Part shown: positions 16,287 to 25,183 of the stretch, in pieces
Position numbering within the stretch: position 1 is the stretch's first letter
Layout of the letters: every line of letters starts with the position of its first letter
From: Bacteroidales bacterium
GTDB lineage: Bacteria > Bacteroidota > Bacteroidia > Bacteroidales > F082
Assembly (NCBI GenBank): GCA_017394865.1
Contig: JAFPWT010000001.1
Span: forward strand, 1-64,000
Direction of reading: 5' to 3'
DNA: 64,000 nt
The notes under the pieces: generated by a model
The model's input: only the letters and a program-made list of their open reading frames with translations
What the model was told of the DNA's origin: nothing
The model's database searches: none
Made by a program: the position numbers and the translations under genes

Positions 16287-17507
16287 ATGATAACAGATTT
16301 CATCCACTGGCTCACCAACTTCCTCATGCATCTCGGCTTCAGACAGTATTATTCCGAGGTGATCTCCGAAGGCATCGCCCTTTTCCTGCTGCTGGGCGTC
16401 GGCATACTACTGCTGTATCTCTCCAGGTTCATCATCAAGAAGACCGTCTACCGCGTCATCCTGAAGTCCGAATCGAAATACGACGACCAAGTCATCAACA
16501 ACAAGGTGCTGATGCGTCTCTGTCTGCTGATTCCCGCGGTGTTGGTGATGAAATACAACCATATCGTTCTCCCCGACTTCCCCAACGTGCAGCATTTCGT
16601 GTTCAACTGCTCCATCGTTTACGTCATCGTGGTCATCACCATGGTGCTCTTCTCGGTGTTGAACACAGGCAACGACATATACAACATGCACCAGACCGCT
16701 AAGATGAAACCCATGACCGGCTTGGTGCAGACCCTCAAGATCATCCTCATCGCCTTCTGTGTATTGCTGATCATCTCGTTCCTGATGGGCAAGAGGGTCA
16801 GCACGGTGATCATCGGCTTGGGAACGATGTCGGCCGTATTGCTGCTGATCTTCCAGAACACCATCCTAGGTTTCGTGGGCAGCATCCAGCTGACAGTGAA
16901 CGACATGTTGCGCATTGGCGACTGGATCAAGATGGGCGAAGCCGACGGCACCGTCACCGAGATCAACCTGACCACTGTGAAGGTACAGAACTTCGACAAC
17001 ACCATCACCACCATCCCCACTGCCTCGATGGTCACCAACCAGTTCACCAACTGGCGTGGGATGACGGAGAGCGACGGACGGCGCATCATGCGGAGCATCA
17101 CCATCGACTCGCGCAGCATCCAGTTCTGCACGCCCGAGATGCTCGAGCGTTACAAGCAGATCGAGCGTGTCAGACCTTATCTGGAGCAGAAAGAAAAAGA
17201 CATCGCCGAATACAACAAGGCCAACCAGATCGACACGTCAAACATCGTCAACGGCCGTCAGCAGACCAACCTCGGCGTGTTCCGCGCGTACATCAGCGCC
17301 TACCTCAAGTCGAATCCCAACCTCAACCAGAATATGACCCACATGGTGCGACAGCTGCAGCCCACCGAGTTCGGCGTGCCGTTGCAGGTGTATGTGTTCA
17401 GCAAGGAGAAAGACTGGACCCGCTACGAGGAGATCCAGAGCGACCTCTTCGACCATATCATCGCCGCCGCGCCGTTGTTCGACCTGAAGATCTACCAGCG
17501 CCTATGA
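16287..17507 (+). CDS. MscS-family mechanosensitive channel
   Basis: 406 residues. Transmembrane helices lie at about 25-50, 75-120 and 145-170, then the pore-lining helix and beta domain (FQNTILGFVGSIQLTVNDMLRIGDWI) and VQNFDNTITTIPTASMV, which match the YbdG/MscS conserved core. The C-terminus is a soluble cage region of about 150 residues. It probably releases solutes under membrane tension. It starts 12 bases after the lipid kinase and overlaps the next gene by 4 bases, so it belongs to the operon. Confidence 0.9.
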   Translation: MITDFIHWLTNFLMHLGFRQYYSEVISEGIALFLLLGVGILLLYLSRFIIKKTVYRVILKSESKYDDQVINNKVLMRLCLLIPAVLVMKYNHIVLPDFPNVQHFVFNCSIVYVIVVITMVLFSVLNTGNDIYNMHQTAKMKPMTGLVQTLKIILIAFCVLLIISFLMGKRVSTVIIGLGTMSAVLLLIFQNTILGFVGSIQLTVNDMLRIGDWIKMGEADGTVTEINLTTVKVQNFDNTITTIPTASMVTNQFTNWRGMTESDGRRIMRSITIDSRSIQFCTPEMLERYKQIERVRPYLEQKEKDIAEYNKANQIDTSNIVNGRQQTNLGVFRAYISAYLKSNPNLNQNMTHMVRQLQPTEFGVPLQVYVFSKEKDWTRYEEIQSDLFDHIIAAAPLFDLKIYQRL

Positions 17508-18424
17508 GTCCAGGGAAGCAGTTTACCGAGAAGTACCTCAACGTGATGTTCTCTTCGTTAAAGGACGCCACGCCCGAGGAGGTGCAGGAGGAGCTGGAGC
17601 ATTGCCGCAACATCAACCGCAAGCCAGTGAGAGTGCCGCGGACGCATCGTGCGCATTTCAGCGAGAGCCTGTTCCACGCCTCCAACGGCTTTGACATGCA
17701 AGTGTTCTCCAGCGAGCCTTGGAACAGCCCTAACCGGGTGATCGTCTACATCCACGGCGGCGCCTGCATCTACCAGCCGGTGTTCTTCCATTGGCGTTTC
17801 GTGCACGACCTAGCCATGCGCACCCATTGCCGTGTGATGATGCCCATCTACCCGAAGTATCCCGAGTACCTCTGTGCCTATAACATGACGGTGCTGATGG
17901 ACTTTTATGAGCGTTACGTGATGCCGATGAAAGCTTCGAAGGTGATTCTGATGGGTGACTCCATCGGAGGCAACATAGCGATGGCGATGACACAAGAGAT
18001 CCAGAAACGTGGTTTGCAGCCCATTTCGGCGCTGGTGCTGATGTCGCCTTGCGTCGACAACGCCTTTACACGTCGCGATGCAATGGTGGCCTTGCAGCCT
18101 CTGGACCGGATGATCAAGCTGGAGCGGATCGAGAGCATCATGGGCGGCTGGCAGGGCGAGTTGCCCTCCACACATCCTTGGGTGAGCCCCATCTACGGCG
18201 ACCTCAAGGCTTTCCCTGACGACACCTTGTTAATCTACGGCAGCGACGAGATCCTGAAAGTCGACGCCCTGCTCCTCACCGAGAAAATGAAAGAGTTTGG
18301 TTTGCCAATAAGGTCATTGGAGTATCCCGAGATGTTTCACACCTTCCCATTATTCCCAGTGAAAGAAGGATTTCAGGCGATGCGGGAGGTAGCAAAATTA
18401 GTTCTTCAGCAACTGGGTCAATAG
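17504..18424 (+). CDS. Alpha/beta hydrolase, hormone-sensitive-lipase-like
   Basis: 306 residues, no signal peptide. The oxyanion motif IHGGACIY lies near 84, and the nucleophile elbow GDSIGG has Ser153. The Asp (YGSDEILKVDALLL) and His (PEMFHTFPLF) of the triad follow in the C-terminal part. This is the acetyl-hydrolase/esterase group (HSL family). Last gene of the envelope-lipid operon, overlapping the channel gene by 4 bases (ATGA), which suggests a lipid or ester substrate. It overlaps the convergent kdsA end by 27 bases. Confidence 0.85.
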   Translation: MSPGKQFTEKYLNVMFSSLKDATPEEVQEELEHCRNINRKPVRVPRTHRAHFSESLFHASNGFDMQVFSSEPWNSPNRVIVYIHGGACIYQPVFFHWRFVHDLAMRTHCRVMMPIYPKYPEYLCAYNMTVLMDFYERYVMPMKASKVILMGDSIGGNIAMAMTQEIQKRGLQPISALVLMSPCVDNAFTRRDAMVALQPLDRMIKLERIESIMGGWQGELPSTHPWVSPIYGDLKAFPDDTLLIYGSDEILKVDALLLTEKMKEFGLPIRSLEYPEMFHTFPLFPVKEGFQAMREVAKLVLQQLGQ

Positions 18425-19183
18425 CCCTTCCACTTGATCTAATGGAAGCATATTAGCGCCATCAGAGAGGGCGTGTGCAGGATCGGGATGCGTCTCCATG
18501 AAGATGCCGTCAACGCCGACGGCGACACCGGCCTTAGCCATCATACCAATCATTTCGGGCTTGCCTCCGGTGACTCCTGAAGGCTGGTTGGGCTGTTGGA
18601 GCGAATGCGTCACGTCGAGTACCACGGGGACGCCGAAGCCTCGCATGACGGGGATGTTGCGGAAGTCGACCACCAGATCCTGATAGCCGAACATCGTACC
18701 ACGTTCGGTGAGCATCACCTTGTCGTTGCCGGAGAGGCGCACCTTATCCACAGCAAATCCCATGCTCTCGCCCGAGAGGAACTGGCCTTTCTTGATGTTG
18801 ACCACCCTACCCGTCTTGGCCGCGGCCACCAGCAGGTCGGTCTGCCGGCATAGGAACGCAGGGATCTGAAGGACGTCGGCGTATTCGGCAGCCATGGCAG
18901 CTTCTTCCGCGGCGTGGATGTCGGTGACCACGGGGATGCCGAACTGTTCACGGATCTTACCCAGCACTTTCAAGGCTTTTTCATCGCCGATGCCGGTGAA
19001 TGAATCCAGTCTGGAGCGGTTGGCCTTGCGGTACGAAGCCTTGAAGATAAAGGGGATTCCCAGTCGCGAGGTGATGTCGGTGAGCGTCTCCGCGATGCGC
19101 AGTGGCGAGGTCTCGTCTTCGACGACACAAGGGCCGGCCATCAGAAAGAAACGGCCGTCTTTATGGTAAGGATAGGTGATCAT
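18398..19183 (-). CDS. kdsA: 3-deoxy-8-phosphooctulonate synthase KdsA
   Basis: 261 residues from the ATG at 19183 (MITYPYHKDGRFFLMAGPCVVED). The beta/alpha barrel carries the PEP and arabinose-5-phosphate motifs GPCVVE, FKASYRKANRS, TDIHAAEEA, IPAFLCRQTDLL, IKKGQFLS and DVTHSLQQPN. It makes Kdo-8-phosphate for lipopolysaccharide core synthesis. The frame is open upstream to 19384, but the TAGTTTTG box at 19199-19206 and family length support 19183. Confidence 0.96.
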   Translation of the reverse strand: MITYPYHKDGRFFLMAGPCVVEDETSPLRIAETLTDITSRLGIPFIFKASYRKANRSRLDSFTGIGDEKALKVLGKIREQFGIPVVTDIHAAEEAAMAAEYADVLQIPAFLCRQTDLLVAAAKTGRVVNIKKGQFLSGESMGFAVDKVRLSGNDKVMLTERGTMFGYQDLVVDFRNIPVMRGFGVPVVLDVTHSLQQPNQPSGVTGGKPEMIGMMAKAGVAVGVDGIFMETHPDPAHALSDGANMLPLDQVEGLLTQLLKN

Positions 19184-19198
19184 TCCATTATTTTTTTG

Positions 19199-19227
19199 CA
19201 AAACTAGGAATATTTTTATTATTTTTG
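19199..19227. promoter_or_regulatory. Divergent promoter pair for kdsA and the DUF4831 gene
   Basis: TAGTTTTG on the minus strand (19199-19206) faces kdsA; TATTTTTG on the plus strand (19220-19227) faces the DUF4831 gene. Confidence 0.6.
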
Positions 19228-19262
19228 AAGCCCAAAATAAAAAAACCACACAGGAGGCACCT

Positions 19263-20312
19263 ATGAAACACTTGAAGACATCCTTGTTACTGATTGCCGC
19301 GCTTGCATGTTTTGCCGGCCATCTGAACGCACAATACGTCACCACCCATGCCAAGGCCGCCATGCCGAGCAACCAGAGGGGCATCTACTATGCCCTACCC
19401 CGCACGGTCATCCAGCTCGACCTGATGGTCGACAAGACGGAACTTATCGAAGGGCCTTACAGCCGATATGCCTATATGGTGGGTGCTAGCGATGTCGTCA
19501 AGGGCGACACCACCGAGTACATCCTGAAGGATGTGGTGATGAGCACTTATGCCGAGGCTGACCCCAACGCCACGTTCTTTGTCGCCATCAACACGAGAAG
19601 CGAGTCCATGCCTTTCTATCTGAACTCGAAAGGCATCTTGGAGGGTGTGGGCATGGCTGGCGAGGCTGTGAAAGAAGAGGCGTCGACGCCTATCCAAGTG
19701 AAGGTGTCGGCCGACAAGACCTTCAAGTACCAGTTCAGCACGACGTCCACCCGTAGCGAAGAGCAGCAGGCTAAGGCGGCTGCCGACATGATCTATAGGC
19801 TCCGCGAAGAGAAGATCAAATTGTTGACGGGTTTCCAGGAGACGGCGTTCACGCTCGACACCTATCGTCAGATGGAGGCCGACCTCAACGATATGGAGAC
19901 CGAGTATCTGAGTCTCTTCATCGGCAAACGTGTGGTCACTCCTATTGTCCAGACGGTGTATGTGACTTTGACGAAGGAAGTCCCCTCGCAGACGGTCGGC
20001 TCGTTCTCTAAGACTTCAGGCTTCGTTGCCAATGGGTACGACGGAAGCACCATCACGGTGCAGGCCATCTCGATGAAGACCACGGGCAGCATCAACACGT
20101 TGAGTCCATCGGCGGTGGAGACCATCAGTCATGACGACAAGCTGTTTTACCGCATTCCTGAGACGGTGTATGTGAAAGTCAGTCTGGGCGATGAGGTGTT
20201 GGTTGAGCGTCGCGAGACCCTTGCCCAGTTTGGCGTGTTCATCTTGGCGCCATTAGGCAAGGCCAAGATGCAGTTTGACCCGAACACCGGGCAGATCATC
20301 AGAATGGAATAG
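19263..20312 (+). CDS. DUF4831-family exported protein
   Basis: 349 residues from the ATG at 19263 (MKHLKTSLLLIAALACFAGHLNAQ, a signal peptide). The start is set by a full Shine-Dalgarno AGGAGG at 19252-19257, unusual among these genes, and by the promoter box at 19220-19227. The mature protein has regularly spaced beta strands and the repeated element 'TVYVxLTxxxxxLVERRE', as in DUF4831 proteins of Bacteroidales. Function is unknown. Convergent with the DUF5618 gene 14 bases downstream. Confidence 0.8.
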   Translation: MKHLKTSLLLIAALACFAGHLNAQYVTTHAKAAMPSNQRGIYYALPRTVIQLDLMVDKTELIEGPYSRYAYMVGASDVVKGDTTEYILKDVVMSTYAEADPNATFFVAINTRSESMPFYLNSKGILEGVGMAGEAVKEEASTPIQVKVSADKTFKYQFSTTSTRSEEQQAKAAADMIYRLREEKIKLLTGFQETAFTLDTYRQMEADLNDMETEYLSLFIGKRVVTPIVQTVYVTLTKEVPSQTVGSFSKTSGFVANGYDGSTITVQAISMKTTGSINTLSPSAVETISHDDKLFYRIPETVYVKVSLGDEVLVERRETLAQFGVFILAPLGKAKMQFDPNTGQIIRME

Positions 20313-20326
20313 TCCCCTATTGACCG

Positions 20327-20719
20327 TTATCCCAGCATTGTAGCGCAACGATCGATGATTTGATTGGCCAGACAGAAGCCTTGGCCACAGATTTTTTTGT
20401 TTCTGATACCGTCGTAGTTCATATAAAGGTGCATCACCATGTACCCGTCATTCACCCAGTCGAGCAGTTTACGATCTCGATTCCCCACGGCGTTGGTATA
20501 GTCATCGATATTAACGCGAGTACGGCGGTCCTTGCGTACTTGGAATACGGCATCGAGGGCGATTAAAGTGCCAAGCCAGAGGTAGTTTCCGGCGGCACGG
20601 ACATATTTAGGGTCTTCGTACAGCCCTGTCTCCTCGTTTACTTTGGTATTTTCGTTTAACACGTCATGGGCGTTTTGCACATAACGGCGAGCCTCTTCGA
20701 TTGGATTCTTCTTCTTCAT
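20327..20719 (-). CDS. DUF5618-family small helical protein
   Basis: 130 residues, all helical, soluble, without a signal peptide: NPIEEARRYVQNAHDVL at the start, then YLWLGTLIALDAVFQVRK and YMVMHLYMNYDG. This matches the HEPN-like DUF5618 proteins of Bacteroidales, for which no function is established. Promoter TATCTTTG at 20775-20782. No antitoxin-like partner is adjacent. Confidence 0.65.
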   Translation of the reverse strand: MKKKNPIEEARRYVQNAHDVLNENTKVNEETGLYEDPKYVRAAGNYLWLGTLIALDAVFQVRKDRRTRVNIDDYTNAVGNRDRKLLDWVNDGYMVMHLYMNYDGIRNKKICGQGFCLANQIIDRCATMLG

Positions 20720-20774
20720 GATTCTGAGTTTTAAAGGTTAAACAATTCAAGAATGGCTCATTTGTTTTCATCGG

Positions 20775-20782
20775 CAAAGATA
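20775..20782 (-). promoter_or_regulatory. -7 promoter box of the DUF5618 gene
   Basis: TATCTTTG on the minus strand, about 55 bases before the ATG at 20719, in an AT-rich gap. Confidence 0.5.
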
Positions 20783-20855
20783 ATATATTAATTGTATTTG
20801 ACAATACTTTTTAGTATTAATTTTTTTATCTTTTAATCGTTGTACTCTGGCATAA

Positions 20856-20888
20856 AAAAATAGCCGCACTAACCATGCGGCTATTTTT
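20856..20888. terminator. Bidirectional rho-independent terminator
   Basis: A perfect 13-bp stem AAAAATAGCCGCA / TGCGGCTATTTTT with a 7-base loop. It ends the minus-strand transcript of the small protein at 20908-21189 and its upstream T9SS gene. Confidence 0.9.
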
Positions 20889-20907
20889 GAAAGAAGTCGT
20901 TTTTTTC

Positions 20908-21189
20908 TTACTTCTCGTTTCTCTTCTTCAGAGCATAGGCTGCACCGAAGCCGATGAGCAGCAGTGCGCCACCGGCGAGCGGGGTTTGGTCATCAGTGCT
21001 ACCGTGTTGGCTAGGAAGTGCGATCATCCCGTCACGGGTAGCGCTTTCGTCGTAATAGCCATAGTTATAGTAACCATAGCCGAAGTCATCGGCGCTGCTT
21101 TGGCCTCTGCCGAACAAACCGTTACCCTGGGCCATGCCAGCGAGGGTGATTCCGAGAACGATTGCGATTGTTAAAACAGTTTTTTTCAT
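20908..21189 (-). CDS. Small secreted protein with PL-GG/TM/KKR tail
   Basis: 93 residues. There is a signal peptide (MKKTVLTIAIVLGITLAGMAQ), a Gly/Tyr-rich middle (GYGYYNYGYYDE), then ALPSQHGSTDDQTPLAGG, a single hydrophobic helix (LLLIGFGAAYAL) and a basic end KKRNEK. A motif-helix-basic order is the layout of sorting tails such as LPXTG or PEP-CTERM, but no sortase or exosortase is visible in the window. A paralogue with the same tail lies at 34505-34810. Both sit directly downstream of a giant T9SS protein gene, here with a 24-base gap, and a terminator follows, so the pair is one transcript. Confidence 0.7.
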   Translation of the reverse strand: MKKTVLTIAIVLGITLAGMAQGNGLFGRGQSSADDFGYGYYNYGYYDESATRDGMIALPSQHGSTDDQTPLAGGALLLIGFGAAYALKKRNEK

Positions 21190-21213
21190 TTTATGTTGAT
21201 TTTTTATTTGATT

Positions 21214-24200
21214 TTATTTGATGATAACTTTTTGGGTTTTAACGTTGCTGCCGTTGACGAGGCGAAGCACATACACGCCGGTGGCGGCGTCGATGTTCTT
21301 GCTGCAGCTGCCGTTGATGACTTCGCTGCTGAGGACGCGGCCGGTGATGTCGACCACTTGCAGGGTAGCTTCACCGTCATTGGCGATGATGAGTTGTCCG
21401 TTGCTGAGGAAGGCGAAATCGTCGTTGCCGTTCTCGTTGTTCATGCCGTTGGCGCTGAACACCAGTTTGAAGCGGCTGGTGTAGTCGTCGATGCGGGCGT
21501 TGAAGGTGTAGCTCGGGGTGTTGAGCAGGTCGATGTCGGCGCCAGTCATATTATCTACGAGGTGGAGGTAGCCCATCTCGACGTTTTCGGTGTTGACGGT
21601 GATGGTGTACTGGCCGTTCTGGTTAGCCTTGAAGCTGACGGGCATCACGCCGTGGGCTTCGGCGCTCACGATGGCGTATTCCTCATTGCCTTGCGGGATG
21701 TAGATGTTAGCATTCTGGTTACCGAAGTAGAACTTCTCGAGTTGGCTGTTTTCGTTGAAGCTCACGATGGCGTTGTCCAAGGTCTGAACGCTCTCGCCAC
21801 GGGTGTTGCTGTTGGCCACATTCTGGGTGAGGGTCAGTTCGAGGTCGCCGTTGTTGGCGGAACCGTCCGTTTGTTTTGTCTTGCTGAAAGTCACTGAGGT
21901 ACCATTAATGATAACACCAATACAGGGAGCAATTGAGGTACCTGGACCTGTTGGTGTGGCTGAGATAGTGTTGCCATCAACCAACATGTAATAGCTTTGA
22001 TTGAGATATGCATTACAGGTGAATGGGTTGCCCACGAGGTTAAAACCTGAATTCAGGCCATTCACGGTCTTGTTTTCGTTGCTAGGTTGAACGTTACCAA
22101 CGAACTCAAGATTGACACCGTTTTTATTAGCATAGAGATAGCCTTGACCATTGACCAAGGTAGTGAAGTCAGGATGATCTGTGGTATTTTTGTAGTTCTC
22201 CCATGCCTTAAGAGCATTCGGGTTGAGACGGTATAGATCGTAATCATCTGCGGTACTAGCAATCAAGTTTGGCACGTCTACAATGTTCTTAGATCCTTGA
22301 AGCGGAGAGGCAATGAAGTGCCAATCGCAAGTTTCGCCTTTAGCACCGCTGTTGTAACCGATGATGTTCTTCTCCACTGTAGCTGCTACAGCGTAGCTCG
22401 TGACGAGTTGACCACCGTCTTCGATGATGAGGTTGGAGGCATTGCCGTTGTTAGCACCAGTGAGAGTGAGGACACCACCATCCTTCACAGTGATACTATA
22501 GGTTGGCTCAATACTTGACAGAGTTTCTGTTGAATTGATTTCCTCAATGCGGGTGTAGGCTGAACCTTCTCTCTTCTTGAACAAGTAGAAACCTCTATAT
22601 TTTGTTGTACCGTTATAACCACGAATTGCACCTGTTGTAGTTGAATTCTCCGATACAGTGTAATTTGTGTAATTGGAATATGTATGCATGTAAATTGCGC
22701 CCTCTGATAAGCCATTATCCAAATCATAAAATTTCCACCGATAAGAATAATCCCCGAATGCAAGATTGCGACTTTGACTTGATGAGAATCCCAACGATTT
22801 TGAATTATATGAGATAACAAAACCATCAGTGTTATTACCAGTCAATTCAAACTCCACTCCACCATCAGGAATTGAAGTAAACACATTATTGGTTGGTTCA
22901 AATTTATCAGACGTAACTAACATGTCTTTTGAGTTGCTCCCAGTAGAAATAGATCCTGTGGCTATTGAATATTCTAATGTTTGCGGCAACGTTTCGGCTC
23001 TTAATGCTGCAAACAAATACGTGCCTTCTGTTATCTGGCTTGCAGAAGTAACCAATTCATAAACTATAGCAGAACTGTTTACGTGTAACACGGCATACAA
23101 AGTAGCATTCTCTGTAGGAGTGAAACTGTTCACCGTTGTTGTGCTGTTTGCAGAAGTGCTCCAACCAAGGAAAGTACATCCAGAAGGCAATTCTACACCA
23201 ACAATTGCCATTTCTTCAACAGTCCAAAGTTCTGCATTATCACCACAATCAATATCTGCATCAACCAATTCAGATTCAATGGTTCCATTCACGGAATAAT
23301 TGACCGTGAATTTCTTTTGATTGAATGTGGCGGAAACCGTAACAGCACTTGCAGGCATGGTAAAGGTATTATCGTCAGTCCAAGTGACACTAGGTGTAAC
23401 CGTCCAACTGTCAAACGTGTAGCAATCATCCAAGTCAGTGCTCAAAGTGATGGTTTGGCCAGCTTCGGCTGAGGCATAGTCAGCTTCAATGGTACCGCCC
23501 GTGTTCTGGTTGAGTGTAATGATGTAGGTCTGAGTGCAAGATGGTGAAGTAGCGTATGTGGCTGAACCGCCTTCAAAATCTATATAAAAATACTCGTTGC
23601 CTATACTTGCTGTGGAAAAATTCTTAAAATAATAATAAGTATTTGTCCTGAACAATAAAGCACGTCCACTATTCGCCCACACTTTCCAACTTCCATATTC
23701 GGAATTGGAAGATTCTATTGTCCAACTGGTTTCATTGGTATTTAAATCGGCTGAGCCAGAAGAGCCGACATAATTCGAACCGTCATTAATCTTATATACA
23801 CCCTCCGATTGTTTTTCAAATGTATAAGATGTAGCTAAACTGGGATCAGTTGTAGATTCTAATCTCTTATTACTATTAACACCACCCATCGCATAATACT
23901 TGGTTCCACTAACATTAGCATAAATCTTAAATTCTCCGCCTTCCGTATTGTTGAATGAAGCAGCGGTTACCAACTTATATACGGCATACAAAGTGGCTGT
24001 GCCAGTAACTTCATAACTTGAAATTGTTGGATCGGATGTTAAATCGTTAGCACTTGCTGTGGCCCAACCAGCAAAAGTCCATCCATTGCTTGCACAGGCA
24101 TCTGAAGGTGTTGCAGTTGGGAATTCTGTAATCACAGTCCCTTCGTAATAGGTTTGTGGAGAAGTGCCGCATGTTCCCGAGCCAGCATTGAAGGTAATGG

Positions 24201-25014
24201 TGTATTGCTGGGCTTGAGAAAGAGTGGCCGAAATGTTGATGTCGTATGCAGGAACGGTGAGGGTGCTTCCGTTAAGGACAGAGGCGGTAACATTGTCGCC
24301 ACCCTCTTGCTTAGTGATAACCCATGATGAGAAGACATAACCTTCTGTCACATTTTCGTAAGCCAAAGTAACTTGGGTGTTTTGGTCAATGTCGGCGTTG
24401 TTGCCTTCGGCCAAACTGCCATCGCTATATGTGGCGGTAAGGTCAACATTAGCGACGGTGGCCATTGCCACGTTTGAGGTGGGGGTTGGAGTGCCACCAG
24501 AGGTAGTCCAAGTGAACTCTATGCTTGAAATATAAACAGCACCATTATTCGAGCGAATACCAACATATGAGTAGGTGTCCGACACGGTAATAGTCCCTGT
24601 AGCAGAAAGGCTTCCTATTTTTGTTCCTTGTGTTGAGCTACCATAAAGATTAGAAGCAGAAGTATAAGCTGTGTTGCTTCCATAAACATCTATGGTATTG
24701 CTTCCGCTACCCACTGTAATCTTTATAGATGCAATAGTTCCTCCTGATGTTGTAGTAACAATACCACTATTAGAGTTTTTGCTTCTTAATTGGATATTTC
24801 CAGAACTATCTTTTGCACTTTGGCCTGCATAAACTGCATCAGAAGTCAAAGAGACGTTTGAGAAATCCACATAGGTATTAGACGTAGCAGTAAGATCGTC
24901 TGCTGTCATTTCATCCACAACAGTTCCTCTAGTTTGTCCCACCGCTTTCCCCGGCAGGTTGATCATTGTTAGCAGCATCAACGCTGCAATTAGAAATGTA
25001 AATTTCTTTTTCAT
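21214..25014 (-). CDS. Giant T9SS-secreted modular surface protein
   Basis: 1266 residues. A signal peptide (1-26, ending AVGQ) is followed by a beta-sandwich at about 35-175 that is clearly homologous to the N-terminus of the protein at 57522 (SDAVYAGQSA; GSNTAYTSASNLYGSSTQG). Listeria/Bacteroides InlB-B-like repeats follow (YTITFNAGSG, GWTFAGWATASAN; CTFLGWSTSANS) plus related beta repeats at about 190-570. A large middle part, then a C-terminal T9SS type A sorting domain (LQVVDITGRVLSS; GVYVLRLVNGSNVKTQKVIIK end). It should be exported by the Sec and type IX systems and attached to the surface. The middle part (about 22.5-24.9 kb) is visibly more AT-rich than both ends. Confidence 0.85.
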   Translation of the reverse strand: MKKKFTFLIAALMLLTMINLPGKAVGQTRGTVVDEMTADDLTATSNTYVDFSNVSLTSDAVYAGQSAKDSSGNIQLRSKNSNSGIVTTTSGGTIASIKITVGSGSNTIDVYGSNTAYTSASNLYGSSTQGTKIGSLSATGTITVSDTYSYVGIRSNNGAVYISSIEFTWTTSGGTPTPTSNVAMATVANVDLTATYSDGSLAEGNNADIDQNTQVTLAYENVTEGYVFSSWVITKQEGGDNVTASVLNGSTLTVPAYDINISATLSQAQQYTITFNAGSGTCGTSPQTYYEGTVITEFPTATPSDACASNGWTFAGWATASANDLTSDPTISSYEVTGTATLYAVYKLVTAASFNNTEGGEFKIYANVSGTKYYAMGGVNSNKRLESTTDPSLATSYTFEKQSEGVYKINDGSNYVGSSGSADLNTNETSWTIESSNSEYGSWKVWANSGRALLFRTNTYYYFKNFSTASIGNEYFYIDFEGGSATYATSPSCTQTYIITLNQNTGGTIEADYASAEAGQTITLSTDLDDCYTFDSWTVTPSVTWTDDNTFTMPASAVTVSATFNQKKFTVNYSVNGTIESELVDADIDCGDNAELWTVEEMAIVGVELPSGCTFLGWSTSANSTTTVNSFTPTENATLYAVLHVNSSAIVYELVTSASQITEGTYLFAALRAETLPQTLEYSIATGSISTGSNSKDMLVTSDKFEPTNNVFTSIPDGGVEFELTGNNTDGFVISYNSKSLGFSSSQSRNLAFGDYSYRWKFYDLDNGLSEGAIYMHTYSNYTNYTVSENSTTTGAIRGYNGTTKYRGFYLFKKREGSAYTRIEEINSTETLSSIEPTYSITVKDGGVLTLTGANNGNASNLIIEDGGQLVTSYAVAATVEKNIIGYNSGAKGETCDWHFIASPLQGSKNIVDVPNLIASTADDYDLYRLNPNALKAWENYKNTTDHPDFTTLVNGQGYLYANKNGVNLEFVGNVQPSNENKTVNGLNSGFNLVGNPFTCNAYLNQSYYMLVDGNTISATPTGPGTSIAPCIGVIINGTSVTFSKTKQTDGSANNGDLELTLTQNVANSNTRGESVQTLDNAIVSFNENSQLEKFYFGNQNANIYIPQGNEEYAIVSAEAHGVMPVSFKANQNGQYTITVNTENVEMGYLHLVDNMTGADIDLLNTPSYTFNARIDDYTSRFKLVFSANGMNNENGNDDFAFLSNGQLIIANDGEATLQVVDITGRVLSSEVINGSCSKNIDAATGVYVLRLVNGSNVKTQKVIIK

Positions 25015-25106
25015 TTTGTTTTTAATTGTTTTTAGTTGATTGATTGATTATTTAGATTTGATATTGATTTCGTTAGCGATTTGTTTTTTTTGATTTTTTT
25101 CGGGCG

Positions 25107-25114
25107 CAAAGATA
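25107..25114 (-). promoter_or_regulatory. -7 promoter box of the T9SS gene at 21214-25014
   Basis: TATCTTTG on the minus strand, giving a 5' untranslated leader of about 85 bases before the ATG at 25014. Confidence 0.55.
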
Positions 25115-25183
25115 CAAAATTAATTGATATGACAGGAACTTTCTTATTATTTTTTAACAAGGTCAGGTTGAGGGGTTTCTTTT

